Source: Brevibacillus reuszeri
GTDB lineage: Bacteria > Bacillota > Bacilli > Brevibacillales > Brevibacillaceae
NCBI RefSeq assembly: GCF_001187725.1
Contig: NZ_LGIQ01000011.1
Coordinates: 408,017-472,016, forward strand
DNA length: 64,000 nt
Reading direction: 5' to 3'
The notes beneath the pieces are model-generated. The model made no database searches and was not told where the DNA came from. It worked only from the letters and a program-made list of their open reading frames with translations. Position numbers and translations under genes: made by a program. Positions 39,218 through 45,602 of the stretch are shown here, piece after piece (position 1 is the first letter of the stretch; each line of letters starts with the position of its first letter).

Positions 39218-39670
39218 ATGTCTTTTGGACAACGATTAAAGCAATCAAGAAAAAATGCAAAGCTTACACAAGAACAAGTGTCCAAAAAACTTGGGCTCGA
39301 TTACTCCACCATTTCAAAATATGAAAATAACCATTCTGAACCTGATAATGAGACATTACAAAAAATGGCGGAGATGTACGGTGTTACAGTTGGATTTTTA
39401 ATAACTGGAAGTACAGATAATCTACCCGCAGATAAGAACGAACATCAAAGCAGTAAGAGCGCAAAAGAGTTGCTACAGGAAATGGTCGATGATCCAGATG
39501 ACTTCTTATTCCTAGACGGATACCTGCAAGCATCAGAGGAAGAAAAGAAGGAAATACGTCGCAGTTGGTATCTTGCAAAAAAGCATAGAGAAGCACATGA
39601 TATCAAGGTTGCGGAAGCTCCGTCTTTATTCGAGATAACAAAGGATATTGAGAAGAAAAACGAGAAATAA
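39218..39670 (+). CDS. Lysogeny repressor, XRE family
   Basis: A 150-residue protein from ATG at 39218. Residues 1-65 are an XRE helix-turn-helix (FGQRLKQSRKNAKLTQEQVSKKLGLDYSTISKYENNHSEPDNETLQKMAEMYGV). The C-terminal part is acidic then basic and lacks a LexA-type peptidase, so induction is likely to work through the ImmA-type protease encoded downstream, as in ICEBs1 and phi105-like systems. PBSX Xre has the same design. Confidence 0.85.
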   Translation: MSFGQRLKQSRKNAKLTQEQVSKKLGLDYSTISKYENNHSEPDNETLQKMAEMYGVTVGFLITGSTDNLPADKNEHQSSKSAKELLQEMVDDPDDFLFLDGYLQASEEEKKEIRRSWYLAKKHREAHDIKVAEAPSLFEITKDIEKKNEK

Positions 39671-39680
39671 CTGCGATTTT

Positions 39681-39713
39681 ATGTGTGGAAGATTTTCTCA
39701 AATAGATTCTTAA
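39681..39713 (+). pseudogene. Possible N-terminal remnant of an SRAP (YedK-like) gene
   Basis: A 10-codon ORF reads MCGRFSQIDS then stops. MCGRF with Cys 2 is the invariant start of SRAP/HMCES proteins. The following 145 bp hold a coding-like frame without a start (LNELKVLKSDVATLTEQ). The stretch may be decayed sequence; the match is short and could be chance. Confidence 0.3.
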
Positions 39714-39854
39714 TGAGTTGAAAGTACTTAAATCAGATGTAGCCACGCTTACAGAGCAAGCATCTGATATTCCTCTAATCAAAAGTGCCGTTATCGAAAC
39801 AGCAGACAAGTTAAATCAATCGAAACAATATAGAAACAGTAAACCAATGACACC

Positions 39855-39896
39855 ATGACACGCATACAAATTCTAAGTGTGCATGTCATTTTTTTA
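39855..39896 (+). terminator. Terminator between repressor and cargo genes
   Basis: A 13-position stem (ATGACA-C-GCATAC against GTGTGC-A-TGTCAT, one mismatch, one wobble) with a 9-nt loop is followed by TTTTTTT. Confidence 0.85.
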
Positions 39897-39913
39897 TTAA
39901 GGAGAATGATGAG

Positions 39914-40336
39914 ATGTCAAAAGTGAAAGAACAAAAAGTTTTATTCATCATCATTAGTGAAGACGCTGATTCTTTACGTACTTTCGACGGTACTAAAGTT
40001 ATTTTATTTAATCCGCTTACTATGTTTGAGGTAGATTTGCCTTTCACTCTCAGAGCAGTTATTTCAATTGGATTTTTGGATTTTTACCTTATGAACGAAA
40101 ATATTCTAAATGTAAAAATCTTCGATCCAAACGGAGAAATAATATATGAAACTTCCGAGGAGATTTTTGAAGAAGTTGAAAAAGCAAATAATTATGCGCA
40201 AGGACACTTTGGCCTGACAATTGGTGCCTTAAGATTACAAATGTCTGGGGATTACACTATTAAAACTTCTTTAGACGGTGCACAGCTTCAAGATCAAACT
40301 TTTAGGGTTGTCGATCGTAATGCAAAAGGAAGATGA
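39914..40336 (+). CDS. Cargo protein 1, beta-rich, unknown function
   Basis: A 140-residue cytosolic protein with AAGGAGA eleven bases upstream. It looks like a single beta-sandwich: KVLFIIISEDAD, LPFTLRAVISIGFLDFYLMN, LNVKIFDPNGEIIYET, then LRLQMSGDYTIKTSLDG and QTFRVVDR. The IFDPNGEII and DYTIKTSLDG segments recall DUF6941-like or C2/Ig-like domains, but I cannot assign a family. It lies between two terminators with cargo gene 2, overlapping its start, in the lysogen-expressed region between repressor and ImmA. That is a common site of superinfection-exclusion or defence genes. Confidence 0.75.
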   Translation: MSKVKEQKVLFIIISEDADSLRTFDGTKVILFNPLTMFEVDLPFTLRAVISIGFLDFYLMNENILNVKIFDPNGEIIYETSEEIFEEVEKANNYAQGHFGLTIGALRLQMSGDYTIKTSLDGAQLQDQTFRVVDRNAKGR

Positions 40337-40338
40337 AT

Positions 40339-40986
40339 ATGAGTACAGGAAGAAAATTCGCTGTGATTCCAGGACAAGGAAAATCGTATCCTGAAAATTC
40401 AACAAAAAATTACAGTTCTGTCATGATTGATGATGCACTACCTAAAGGCTATAATGAGGTTAAAAGTGGCATTACTGAGCAAGCCGCAGCCTCACAAGAG
40501 GATGGTGCAAATATCATGAATGATAATACCGTTAAATATCTTATCGATCGATTAGATCAAGATATTCGTGACCATAAACAAGAAGTACGTGATCGTGATG
40601 CACGCATACAAGCTGAAATGCACGAGCACGAAAAACGTTATCGTGACGAGGCCAAAGAACGTGAGGAGCGTATTTTGGCTGCTATCAAACAACAACGCGA
40701 CGATGCAAAAGAGCGCGAAGAAAGACTCTTGCAAACAATAACCGAGTTAAAAACTGAAACAAAAGCTGAACTTGAGGATATTAAGCAATCAGTAAACCGA
40801 GCTGAGGAACGGATTGATGCTACCACTAAGCATGTCCATTCGATGGTTACAACAAACTTTTGGGGAAGGATTGCCACTGTACTGGCAATTTTGGCTGTTG
40901 GAGTCGCTTTATGGGCAGCACTAAAAGCCAGTTTACCGCCTACCTCAACAGTTTCTACCCCTTCACAAACATCACAGTCTAAATAA
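40339..40986 (+). CDS. Cargo protein 2, coiled-coil tail-anchored membrane protein
   Basis: A 215-residue protein from ATG at 40339, six bases after AAAGGAAG; an ATG at 40333 abuts that site. Residues 1-60 are polar and probably flexible. Residues about 65-165 form a long, highly charged coiled coil with repeated KEREER(I/L)L units (YRDEAKEREERILAAIKQQ and DDAKEREERLLQTI). Residues about 172-195 form one transmembrane helix (IATVLAILAVGVALWAAL), leaving a short Ser/Thr-rich tail. The topology is like effectors anchored in the inner membrane. It is coupled to cargo gene 1. Confidence 0.75.
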   Translation: MSTGRKFAVIPGQGKSYPENSTKNYSSVMIDDALPKGYNEVKSGITEQAAASQEDGANIMNDNTVKYLIDRLDQDIRDHKQEVRDRDARIQAEMHEHEKRYRDEAKEREERILAAIKQQRDDAKEREERLLQTITELKTETKAELEDIKQSVNRAEERIDATTKHVHSMVTTNFWGRIATVLAILAVGVALWAALKASLPPTSTVSTPSQTSQSK

Positions 40987-40992
40987 TTAATT

Positions 40993-41021
40993 AATGCTCT
41001 CCCTTGGGGCATTTCTTTTTT
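40993..41021 (+). terminator. Terminator of the cargo pair
   Basis: An interrupted stem (AATGC and CCC pairing with GGG and GCATT) is followed by TTCTTTTTT. Confidence 0.65.
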
Positions 41022-41055
41022 ATACAAAAAAGAACATACGTTTGGAGCTGATTGC

Positions 41056-41568
41056 ATGCTGACTGCACTCTACCAACCACAGACACGTTTAGAAGAACAA
41101 GTGTATTCATTAATGCAGTTCCACGGTATTCAAAAACCAGATCAAATCGACTTAAACAGTATGTGCGAAAGTTATCGAGTCGAAATCATTAATATCAATG
41201 GCAGAAGTCGTATCCAACCTCACCCGACTCGGCCTGGATGGTATTTGATGGCGATAGATAAAACACTTCATCCCAATGTCCAAAGGTTAAAAATTGCACA
41301 TGAATTTGGTCACTTACTCTTACATGTAGGTATCCAGCCAAATTGCTCTGATCTTATGATCGAGTGGCAAGAATCTCAAGCGAACCACTTTGCTGAGCAT
41401 CTGCTCATGCCATTCTACATGTTTGAGGGATTTGCGTTCCAAATTACTCTTTACGAGGCTCCAATGTATCTTTCTCAGCTATTTCGCGTTCCTGAGCGCA
41501 CCGCCAAGCAGCGTTTTGACCGGTTCTTAAGTCGAATGTATAACCAAGGTTTGGCCCATTATATCTAA
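41056..41568 (+). CDS. ImmA/IrrE-family metallopeptidase
   Basis: A 170-residue protein with the zinc motif HEFGH at 82-86 and a downstream Glu (ESQANHFAEHLLMP). In ICEBs1 and related phages ImmA cuts the XRE repressor to induce excision or lytic growth. Here it lies 1.4 kb from the repressor, separated by two cargo genes, whereas the pair is often adjacent. GGAGCTG precedes the ATG. Confidence 0.9.
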   Translation: MLTALYQPQTRLEEQVYSLMQFHGIQKPDQIDLNSMCESYRVEIININGRSRIQPHPTRPGWYLMAIDKTLHPNVQRLKIAHEFGHLLLHVGIQPNCSDLMIEWQESQANHFAEHLLMPFYMFEGFAFQITLYEAPMYLSQLFRVPERTAKQRFDRFLSRMYNQGLAHYI

Positions 41569-41591
41569 AAAGGTTGCATTCAATGAGTTAC

Positions 41592-41660
41592 GGGCTCGGT
41601 ATTTGCTGTAAAGATTTTCTCTCGTTATCTAACTTCTCAGCCGAGCCCCTGTACAGCAAA
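41592..41660. repeat. Two interlocked inverted repeats (A-B-A'-B')
   Basis: A (GGGCTCGG, 41592-41599) pairs with A' (41641-41648); B (TTTGCTGTA, 41602-41610) pairs with B' (41652-41660). The order makes the two hairpins mutually exclusive or pseudoknotted. It lies between the convergent ImmA and 89-aa genes; no T-run follows. Confidence 0.7.
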
Positions 41661-41665
41661 CGGAT

Positions 41666-41935
41666 TTAGTCCTCAGATACTGTCAACTCATGACAATTTT
41701 GAGTGGCCAGAGATTTAATACGTTCTTTAACTACTTGGTGCATAAGTCCCGGTAGATCGCTCCTCAAAAAATTGTTGTTCATGTCTCTATCAATTTCAAT
41801 CAACACTTCCAAAGGGTATTTTAATATCACGTTTTTCCACAATGAGAGGTGATTAATGCCTCCAGGATCGATACTTAATTGCTCGCACTCATCTCGTATT
41901 ACTTCAATTAAGTTAAGATCATCTCTCTTTACCAT
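41666..41935 (-). CDS. Hypothetical 89-aa protein
   Basis: An 89-residue protein from ATG at 41935 with GGAGGGGAG upstream. Helical, acidic (MVKRDDLNLIEVIRDECEQLSIDPGGINHLSLW, ending KERIKSLATQNCHELTVSED). No family recognised. Its leader, 130 nt long, contains a strong terminator hairpin. An upstream ATG at 42082 is in frame but falls in the -10 box, so it is not used from the visible promoter. Confidence 0.6.
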   Translation of the reverse strand: MVKRDDLNLIEVIRDECEQLSIDPGGINHLSLWKNVILKYPLEVLIEIDRDMNNNFLRSDLPGLMHQVVKERIKSLATQNCHELTVSED

Positions 41936-41960
41936 AGTGTTACTTCTCCCCTCCAGCACG

Positions 41961-42026
41961 AAAAATAAAAAGGGCAGAATACCCCTCGATAACAAGTTAT
42001 CTTCGTGCTTCGAAGGGATTCTGCCC
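41961..42026 (-). terminator. Terminator/attenuator in the leader of the 89-aa gene
   Basis: On the minus strand a 9-bp stem (GGGCAGAAT/ATTCTGCCC) extended by further pairs (CCC..TCGA/TCGA..GGG), with an inner hairpin, is followed by TTTTTATTTTT. It lies about 40 nt after the predicted transcription start and 26 bp before the gene. Confidence 0.8.
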
Positions 42027-42072
42027 GGTATATCCGTGCAATGTATTTTGTTGGAAAGTTTACTTGTGTCAT

Positions 42073-42101
42073 AATTTATCATCCCTTCTTTTTGTTGTCA
42101 A
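42073..42101 (-). promoter_or_regulatory. Promoter of the attenuated 89-aa gene
   Basis: TTGACA (42101-42096), a 17-bp spacer and TAAATT (42078-42073) on the minus strand, a near-consensus sigma-A promoter. Confidence 0.8.
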
Positions 42102-42225
42102 TGTTTTCTAACAACTTACATCAAAATGGGAGACTTGTCGTTCGGAGCTTAACAAATTGTCGTGACAACTTGTAATACAGCCGAACTTTTCGACATAATA
42201 ACTTACAAAAAATCATTTTATGACA

Positions 42226-42606
42226 TTATATGTCGAAAAAAATAACAAGCTCGTCAACTGAGTTTGTAGTGATCCGACCCTTTGAAGACATGAAAAAAAG
42301 CTTATGCAATCCACGTTTCGCAATGATATGGTCATTCCTTTCTATACAACGAAATATAAACTGTCTGCATGATTCGACAGTTCCAATTTTTGACAAGTAT
42401 ATATTATATAAATTGCGATAATCAGTTTGGAGTGCATTAATCAATGCATCCATAGTCTCCAACTTCATAGAAACCTTTCCATTTTCGATATCGCTGATGT
42501 GTCCCTTATTCACGCCGCTTCGAATGCTTAGCTGGTCGAGAGTGAATCCTTTTTTCAACCTTTTTTGACGGATGCAGTTTCCAAGTTTCGTATTCGTATC
42601 TTTCAT
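42226..42606 (-). CDS. XRE-family regulator with C-terminal extension
   Basis: A 126-residue protein from ATG at 42606 (GAGGCAG upstream). Helix-turn-helix at 8-60 (LGNCIRQKRLKKGFTLDQLSIRSGVNKGHISDIENGKVSMKLETMDALINAL). The C-terminal 60 residues have no recognised fold. It diverges from a second small XRE gene upstream of the integrase. TGTCG-type repeats lie at its 3' side (42134, 42157, 42197, 42225). Confidence 0.75.
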   Translation of the reverse strand: MKDTNTKLGNCIRQKRLKKGFTLDQLSIRSGVNKGHISDIENGKVSMKLETMDALINALQTDYRNLYNIYLSKIGTVESCRQFIFRCIERNDHIIAKRGLHKLFFMSSKGRITTNSVDELVIFFDI

Positions 42607-42680
42607 GGTGTCTGCCTCATCGAGTAGTATAAGGTAAATCATGGTATGATAATGGAAAGTGTATATATGGAGGGCATCGT

Positions 42681-42905
42681 ATGCATATTGGTCGATGCCT
42701 GCTCCCAGAAATTCTAAAAGAATTGAACTGGACCCAACAAGATTTAGCTGATAAAACAGGCATTTCTCGAAGCCACATTGCAGACATATGCAGGAAAAGG
42801 TATGTAACGATGTCACTACCTACCGCTCTAAAAGTGGCGTTCGCGACAGGTCGTCCGGTTGAATCCCTTTATGAAATCTTCTACGATGAAGAAGAGAGCA
42901 GGTAA
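42681..42905 (+). CDS. Small XRE regulator upstream of the integrase
   Basis: A 74-residue protein with TATGGAGGG seven bases before the ATG at 42681. It is little more than a helix-turn-helix (LLPEILKELNWTQQDLADKTGISRSHIADICRKRYVTMSLPTALKVAFATG). It lies 116 bp before the integrase and probably controls it together with the divergent XRE protein. Confidence 0.8.
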   Translation: MHIGRCLLPEILKELNWTQQDLADKTGISRSHIADICRKRYVTMSLPTALKVAFATGRPVESLYEIFYDEEESR

Positions 42906-42937
42906 AGAGTAGGATTACTACCTACTCGCGACCAAAT

Positions 42938-42955
42938 TGTCGTGGTATCACGACA
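42938..42955. promoter_or_regulatory. 18-bp palindrome before the integrase
   Basis: TGTCGTG-GTAT-CACGACA is a perfect inverted repeat, eight bases upstream of a TATAAC -10-like box (42963-42968). A related palindrome TTGTCGTGACAA lies near 42157. Candidate operator for the neighbouring XRE proteins. Confidence 0.55.
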
Positions 42956-43021
42956 TACACAGTATAACATTTATGCTCACCTTTTTAATAAATCCAATAG
43001 TTTCCAACGAAAGGATTTGAG

Positions 43022-44494
43022 ATGGTCATGCGCGTTGCCTTATACATCCGCGTTTCTACAGAGGAGCAAGCTAAGGAAGGTCACTCCATAGGCGCACAAC
43101 AGGATCGACTTCTCGATTATGTACGGTCACAGGGCTGGGAAGTGGCCGAGGTTTACATAGACGATGGGTATAGTGCCAAAGATTTGCATAGACCGGCCAT
43201 GCAACGATTATTAAAGGATTGTGAACAAAAGAAATTCGATGTTCTCCTAATTTATAGATTAGACCGTATGGTACGAAACGTAATCGATTTGTACAGCGTT
43301 ATGGAACACCTAGACAAGCATAGCGTAATGTTTAAGTCAGCTACTGAAGTGTATGACACCACGTCTGCAATGGGGCGTTTCTTCATCACGTTAGTTGCTG
43401 CGATTGCCCAGTGGGAGCGTGAAAACCTTGGAGAGCGTGTAAAGATGGGGATGGAGAAAAACTTCAGAAAAGGTGGTTGGAATGGCGGCGAACCTCCATA
43501 TGGATATCGCTTAGAGGATGGAAAGCTGGTTATTCACGAACCGGAAGCCGCAATAGTCAAGCGCATATTCGAGTTGTATAAAACTAAAGGACAGCGTGAG
43601 ATTAGTAGAATTTTTAATCAAGAAGGTCTCAGGACTAGAAATGATGCACTTTGGGCTGGATATACAGTAAGGTACATTCTTGAAAACCCGGTTTATATGG
43701 GTAAGATGAGATGGATGTATAGACAAGGCGGGGGTAAGAAGACAAACCAAGAAATCATGATTGATGGAGATCATGAATCTATAATTTCCGAAGAAGATTT
43801 CAATGCTGTTGCTATCCTTACTAAGAAACGCCTAATATATCGTGAGAAGACCAATGTATGCTTTCCGTTTACTGGAATCTTAAAATGCGCCCGATGCGGA
43901 AGTCCACTCCAAGGTGGCGAGAAAAAACAAAAGCTTCAAAATTACAGGTTTTATCGTTGTAGTGGTAGATTTGCTCAAGGAATATGCGACATACCATTAA
44001 TCGCAGAAGACACAGTTGAAAAACTCATGCTTGAACAAATCGATTTTATTATAGATGGTTCATGGCAAAAAGAAATCGATATCATTAACGATAATCAAGT
44101 CGCTACAGAATCTCCTGATCATATTCAATTAGAACGTGAACTAAATGAAATACAAAAACGAAAAAAGAAATGGCAATTGGCTTTTGCTAATGATGTGATT
44201 AACCTTGATGACCTCAGAATTCGTATGCAAGAAGAAAATGAACGCGAAGAGATTGTGAGAGCGCAACTCATATCAGAACCATTTGCGGAAAAACCATTGT
44301 CAAAACTAACTAAACAAGATGTGATGGCATTTGCAAAAAATATAAAGGAAAGCTGGTATCATCTTGAACTCGAACATAAGAAAGTGATTATGCAAACCGT
44401 GTTTGAAAGAATCATCATAGATACTTATGGGGAAGCTGTTGGTGGACCTGGTCGAAGAGTACCATGCAAGATCATATCGTTTGAAACGAATTAA
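43022..44494 (+). CDS. Large serine recombinase (phage integrase)
   Basis: A 490-residue integrase. The resolvase domain (1-150) has catalytic Ser 12 (YIRVSTEEQ) and the YRLDRMVRN motif near 78-86. A recombinase domain follows (about 160-265; GEPPYGYRL, VYMGKM). A zinc ribbon is formed by Cys 289, 292, 313 and 322. The C-terminus is a long coiled coil (about 345-430) that controls directionality. ATG at 43022 follows AAAGGA. It integrates and, with a directionality factor not identified here, excises the prophage. It is the last phage gene on this side. Confidence 0.95.
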   Translation: MVMRVALYIRVSTEEQAKEGHSIGAQQDRLLDYVRSQGWEVAEVYIDDGYSAKDLHRPAMQRLLKDCEQKKFDVLLIYRLDRMVRNVIDLYSVMEHLDKHSVMFKSATEVYDTTSAMGRFFITLVAAIAQWERENLGERVKMGMEKNFRKGGWNGGEPPYGYRLEDGKLVIHEPEAAIVKRIFELYKTKGQREISRIFNQEGLRTRNDALWAGYTVRYILENPVYMGKMRWMYRQGGGKKTNQEIMIDGDHESIISEEDFNAVAILTKKRLIYREKTNVCFPFTGILKCARCGSPLQGGEKKQKLQNYRFYRCSGRFAQGICDIPLIAEDTVEKLMLEQIDFIIDGSWQKEIDIINDNQVATESPDHIQLERELNEIQKRKKKWQLAFANDVINLDDLRIRMQEENEREEIVRAQLISEPFAEKPLSKLTKQDVMAFAKNIKESWYHLELEHKKVIMQTVFERIIIDTYGEAVGGPGRRVPCKIISFETN

Positions 44495-44517
44495 GAGGCG
44501 GTCACCCGCCTCTTTTT
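44494..44517 (+). terminator. Terminator after the integrase
   Basis: An 8-bp stem (AGAGGCGG/CCGCCTCT) with TCAC loop is followed by TTTTTATT. The phage-host junction must be near here or just beyond. Confidence 0.85.
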
Positions 44518-44525
44518 ATTCCCAG

Positions 44526-45122
44526 TTAATCCCAAGCGAAACGTTGAGACTTCCAAGGGTCACCGTACATATTATATCCGTTCTTTTCCCAAAAGCCTTG
44601 CTTGTCTTTCTCCATGAATTCGATGCCGCGCACCCACTTGGCGCTTTTCCAAAAATACAGATGCGGGATGACAAATCGCAGCGGCCAACCGTGCTCAGGA
44701 GTCAAGTCCTCGCCATTATGCTTGCTCGCAAACAGATTGCCTGCCTTCATGAAGTCAGCAAGTGGAATGTTTACGGTCCAGTCATGCTCGGCATGCAGCA
44801 TCACATATTTGGCTTCCGGCTTGATTTTGATCAGCTTCAGCACTTCTTCTACCGGGATGCCTTCCCACTCGTTATCCAGCTTGCTCCAGCCTGTCACGCA
44901 GTGAATATCGTTGGTCGTGCCGCCTTTGGGGAGAGCCATCATCTGCTCGTAGGAGAGTGTGACCTCCTCTTCTACCAGCCCAAACAGGCGGAAGCTCCAC
45001 TCGGCTCCGAGATCGGTATATTCAGGGACATCTCCATAGTGCAAAACAGGGAAGCCTGTCGTCTGCTTTTGGTTAGGGGGGATTCGGTCACGCTTGGTGT
45101 CTGTCTGCTGATTGAAAAACAT
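44526..45122 (-). CDS. yuiH: Sulfite oxidase-like molybdopterin oxidoreductase YuiH
   Basis: A 198-residue protein from ATG at 45122 (GAGGAGTGG upstream), the same size as B. subtilis YuiH. It is the molybdopterin-binding domain of the sulfite oxidase/MsrP family: HYGDVPEY, WSFRLFGLVEEE, and the Mo-ligand Cys 75 (DIHCVTGWS). No signal peptide is visible. The C-terminus (GFWEKNGYNMYGDPWKSQRFAWD) appears complete, although the prophage ends within about 30 bp. Substrate is not known. Confidence 0.85.
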   Translation of the reverse strand: MFFNQQTDTKRDRIPPNQKQTTGFPVLHYGDVPEYTDLGAEWSFRLFGLVEEEVTLSYEQMMALPKGGTTNDIHCVTGWSKLDNEWEGIPVEEVLKLIKIKPEAKYVMLHAEHDWTVNIPLADFMKAGNLFASKHNGEDLTPEHGWPLRFVIPHLYFWKSAKWVRGIEFMEKDKQGFWEKNGYNMYGDPWKSQRFAWD

Positions 45123-45148
45123 ATGTGCCCACTCCTCGCAGCAATTGC

Positions 45149-45580
45149 TTATTTGCCAATACGTAAAAGAGCATGATCGACTTTGATGCACATATCGTTA
45201 ACAACCTCAATGCCGGTGTCGCCAACGAGCTTTGCTGCCTCATCGTTTGCGATCCCTTGCTGCATCCAGAATACTCTTGGCTTGTGCTTCATTTTCAGCG
45301 TGTCTTCTGCTACTGGAACGATATCCTCGCTTTTGCGGAACACATTGACGATATCTACCTGCTCATCGATTTCAGAGAGGCTGGACAAGACTTTCTCACC
45401 CAAAACGGTCTCACCCGCAATCACTGGGTTGACCGGGATAATCCGGTAGCCTGCATTTTGCATGGCAGCGGAAACCATGTAGCTGGTCCGATCCGGTTTG
45501 TTGGAGAGACCTACGACTGCGATGATTTTGGACTCCTCCAGGATTTGCTTCCGCGCTTCGTTACTTGGATTTTGGACCAT
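45149..45580 (-). CDS. CoA-binding protein (YccU-like)
   Basis: A 143-residue Rossmann-fold protein: IIAVVGLSNKPDRTSYMVSAAMQNAGYRIIPVNP at 18-51, then VFWMQQGIANDEAAKLV and a C-terminal VVNDMCIKVDH. This is the CoA-binding domain of succinyl-CoA synthetase-like small proteins. The role in the cell is not settled. It lies between pepA and yuiH in the same direction, 26-27 bp from each. Confidence 0.85.
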   Translation of the reverse strand: MVQNPSNEARKQILEESKIIAVVGLSNKPDRTSYMVSAAMQNAGYRIIPVNPVIAGETVLGEKVLSSLSEIDEQVDIVNVFRKSEDIVPVAEDTLKMKHKPRVFWMQQGIANDEAAKLVGDTGIEVVNDMCIKVDHALLRIGK

Positions 45581-45602
45581 GATTCAACTCTCCTTTTTTC
45601 AA

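Noticed and set aside
41936..42082. 49-residue N-terminal extension of the 89-aa gene
   Set aside because: Its ATG lies in the -10 box of the promoter, and the frame runs through a strong terminator hairpin; the internal ATG at 41935 has a good ribosome site.
42181..42240. TTTTCGACATAAT / ATTATATGTCGAAAA arms considered as a transposon end
   Set aside because: No transposase gene or target duplication is present; the arms fit better with the TGTCG operator family of the neighbouring XRE genes.
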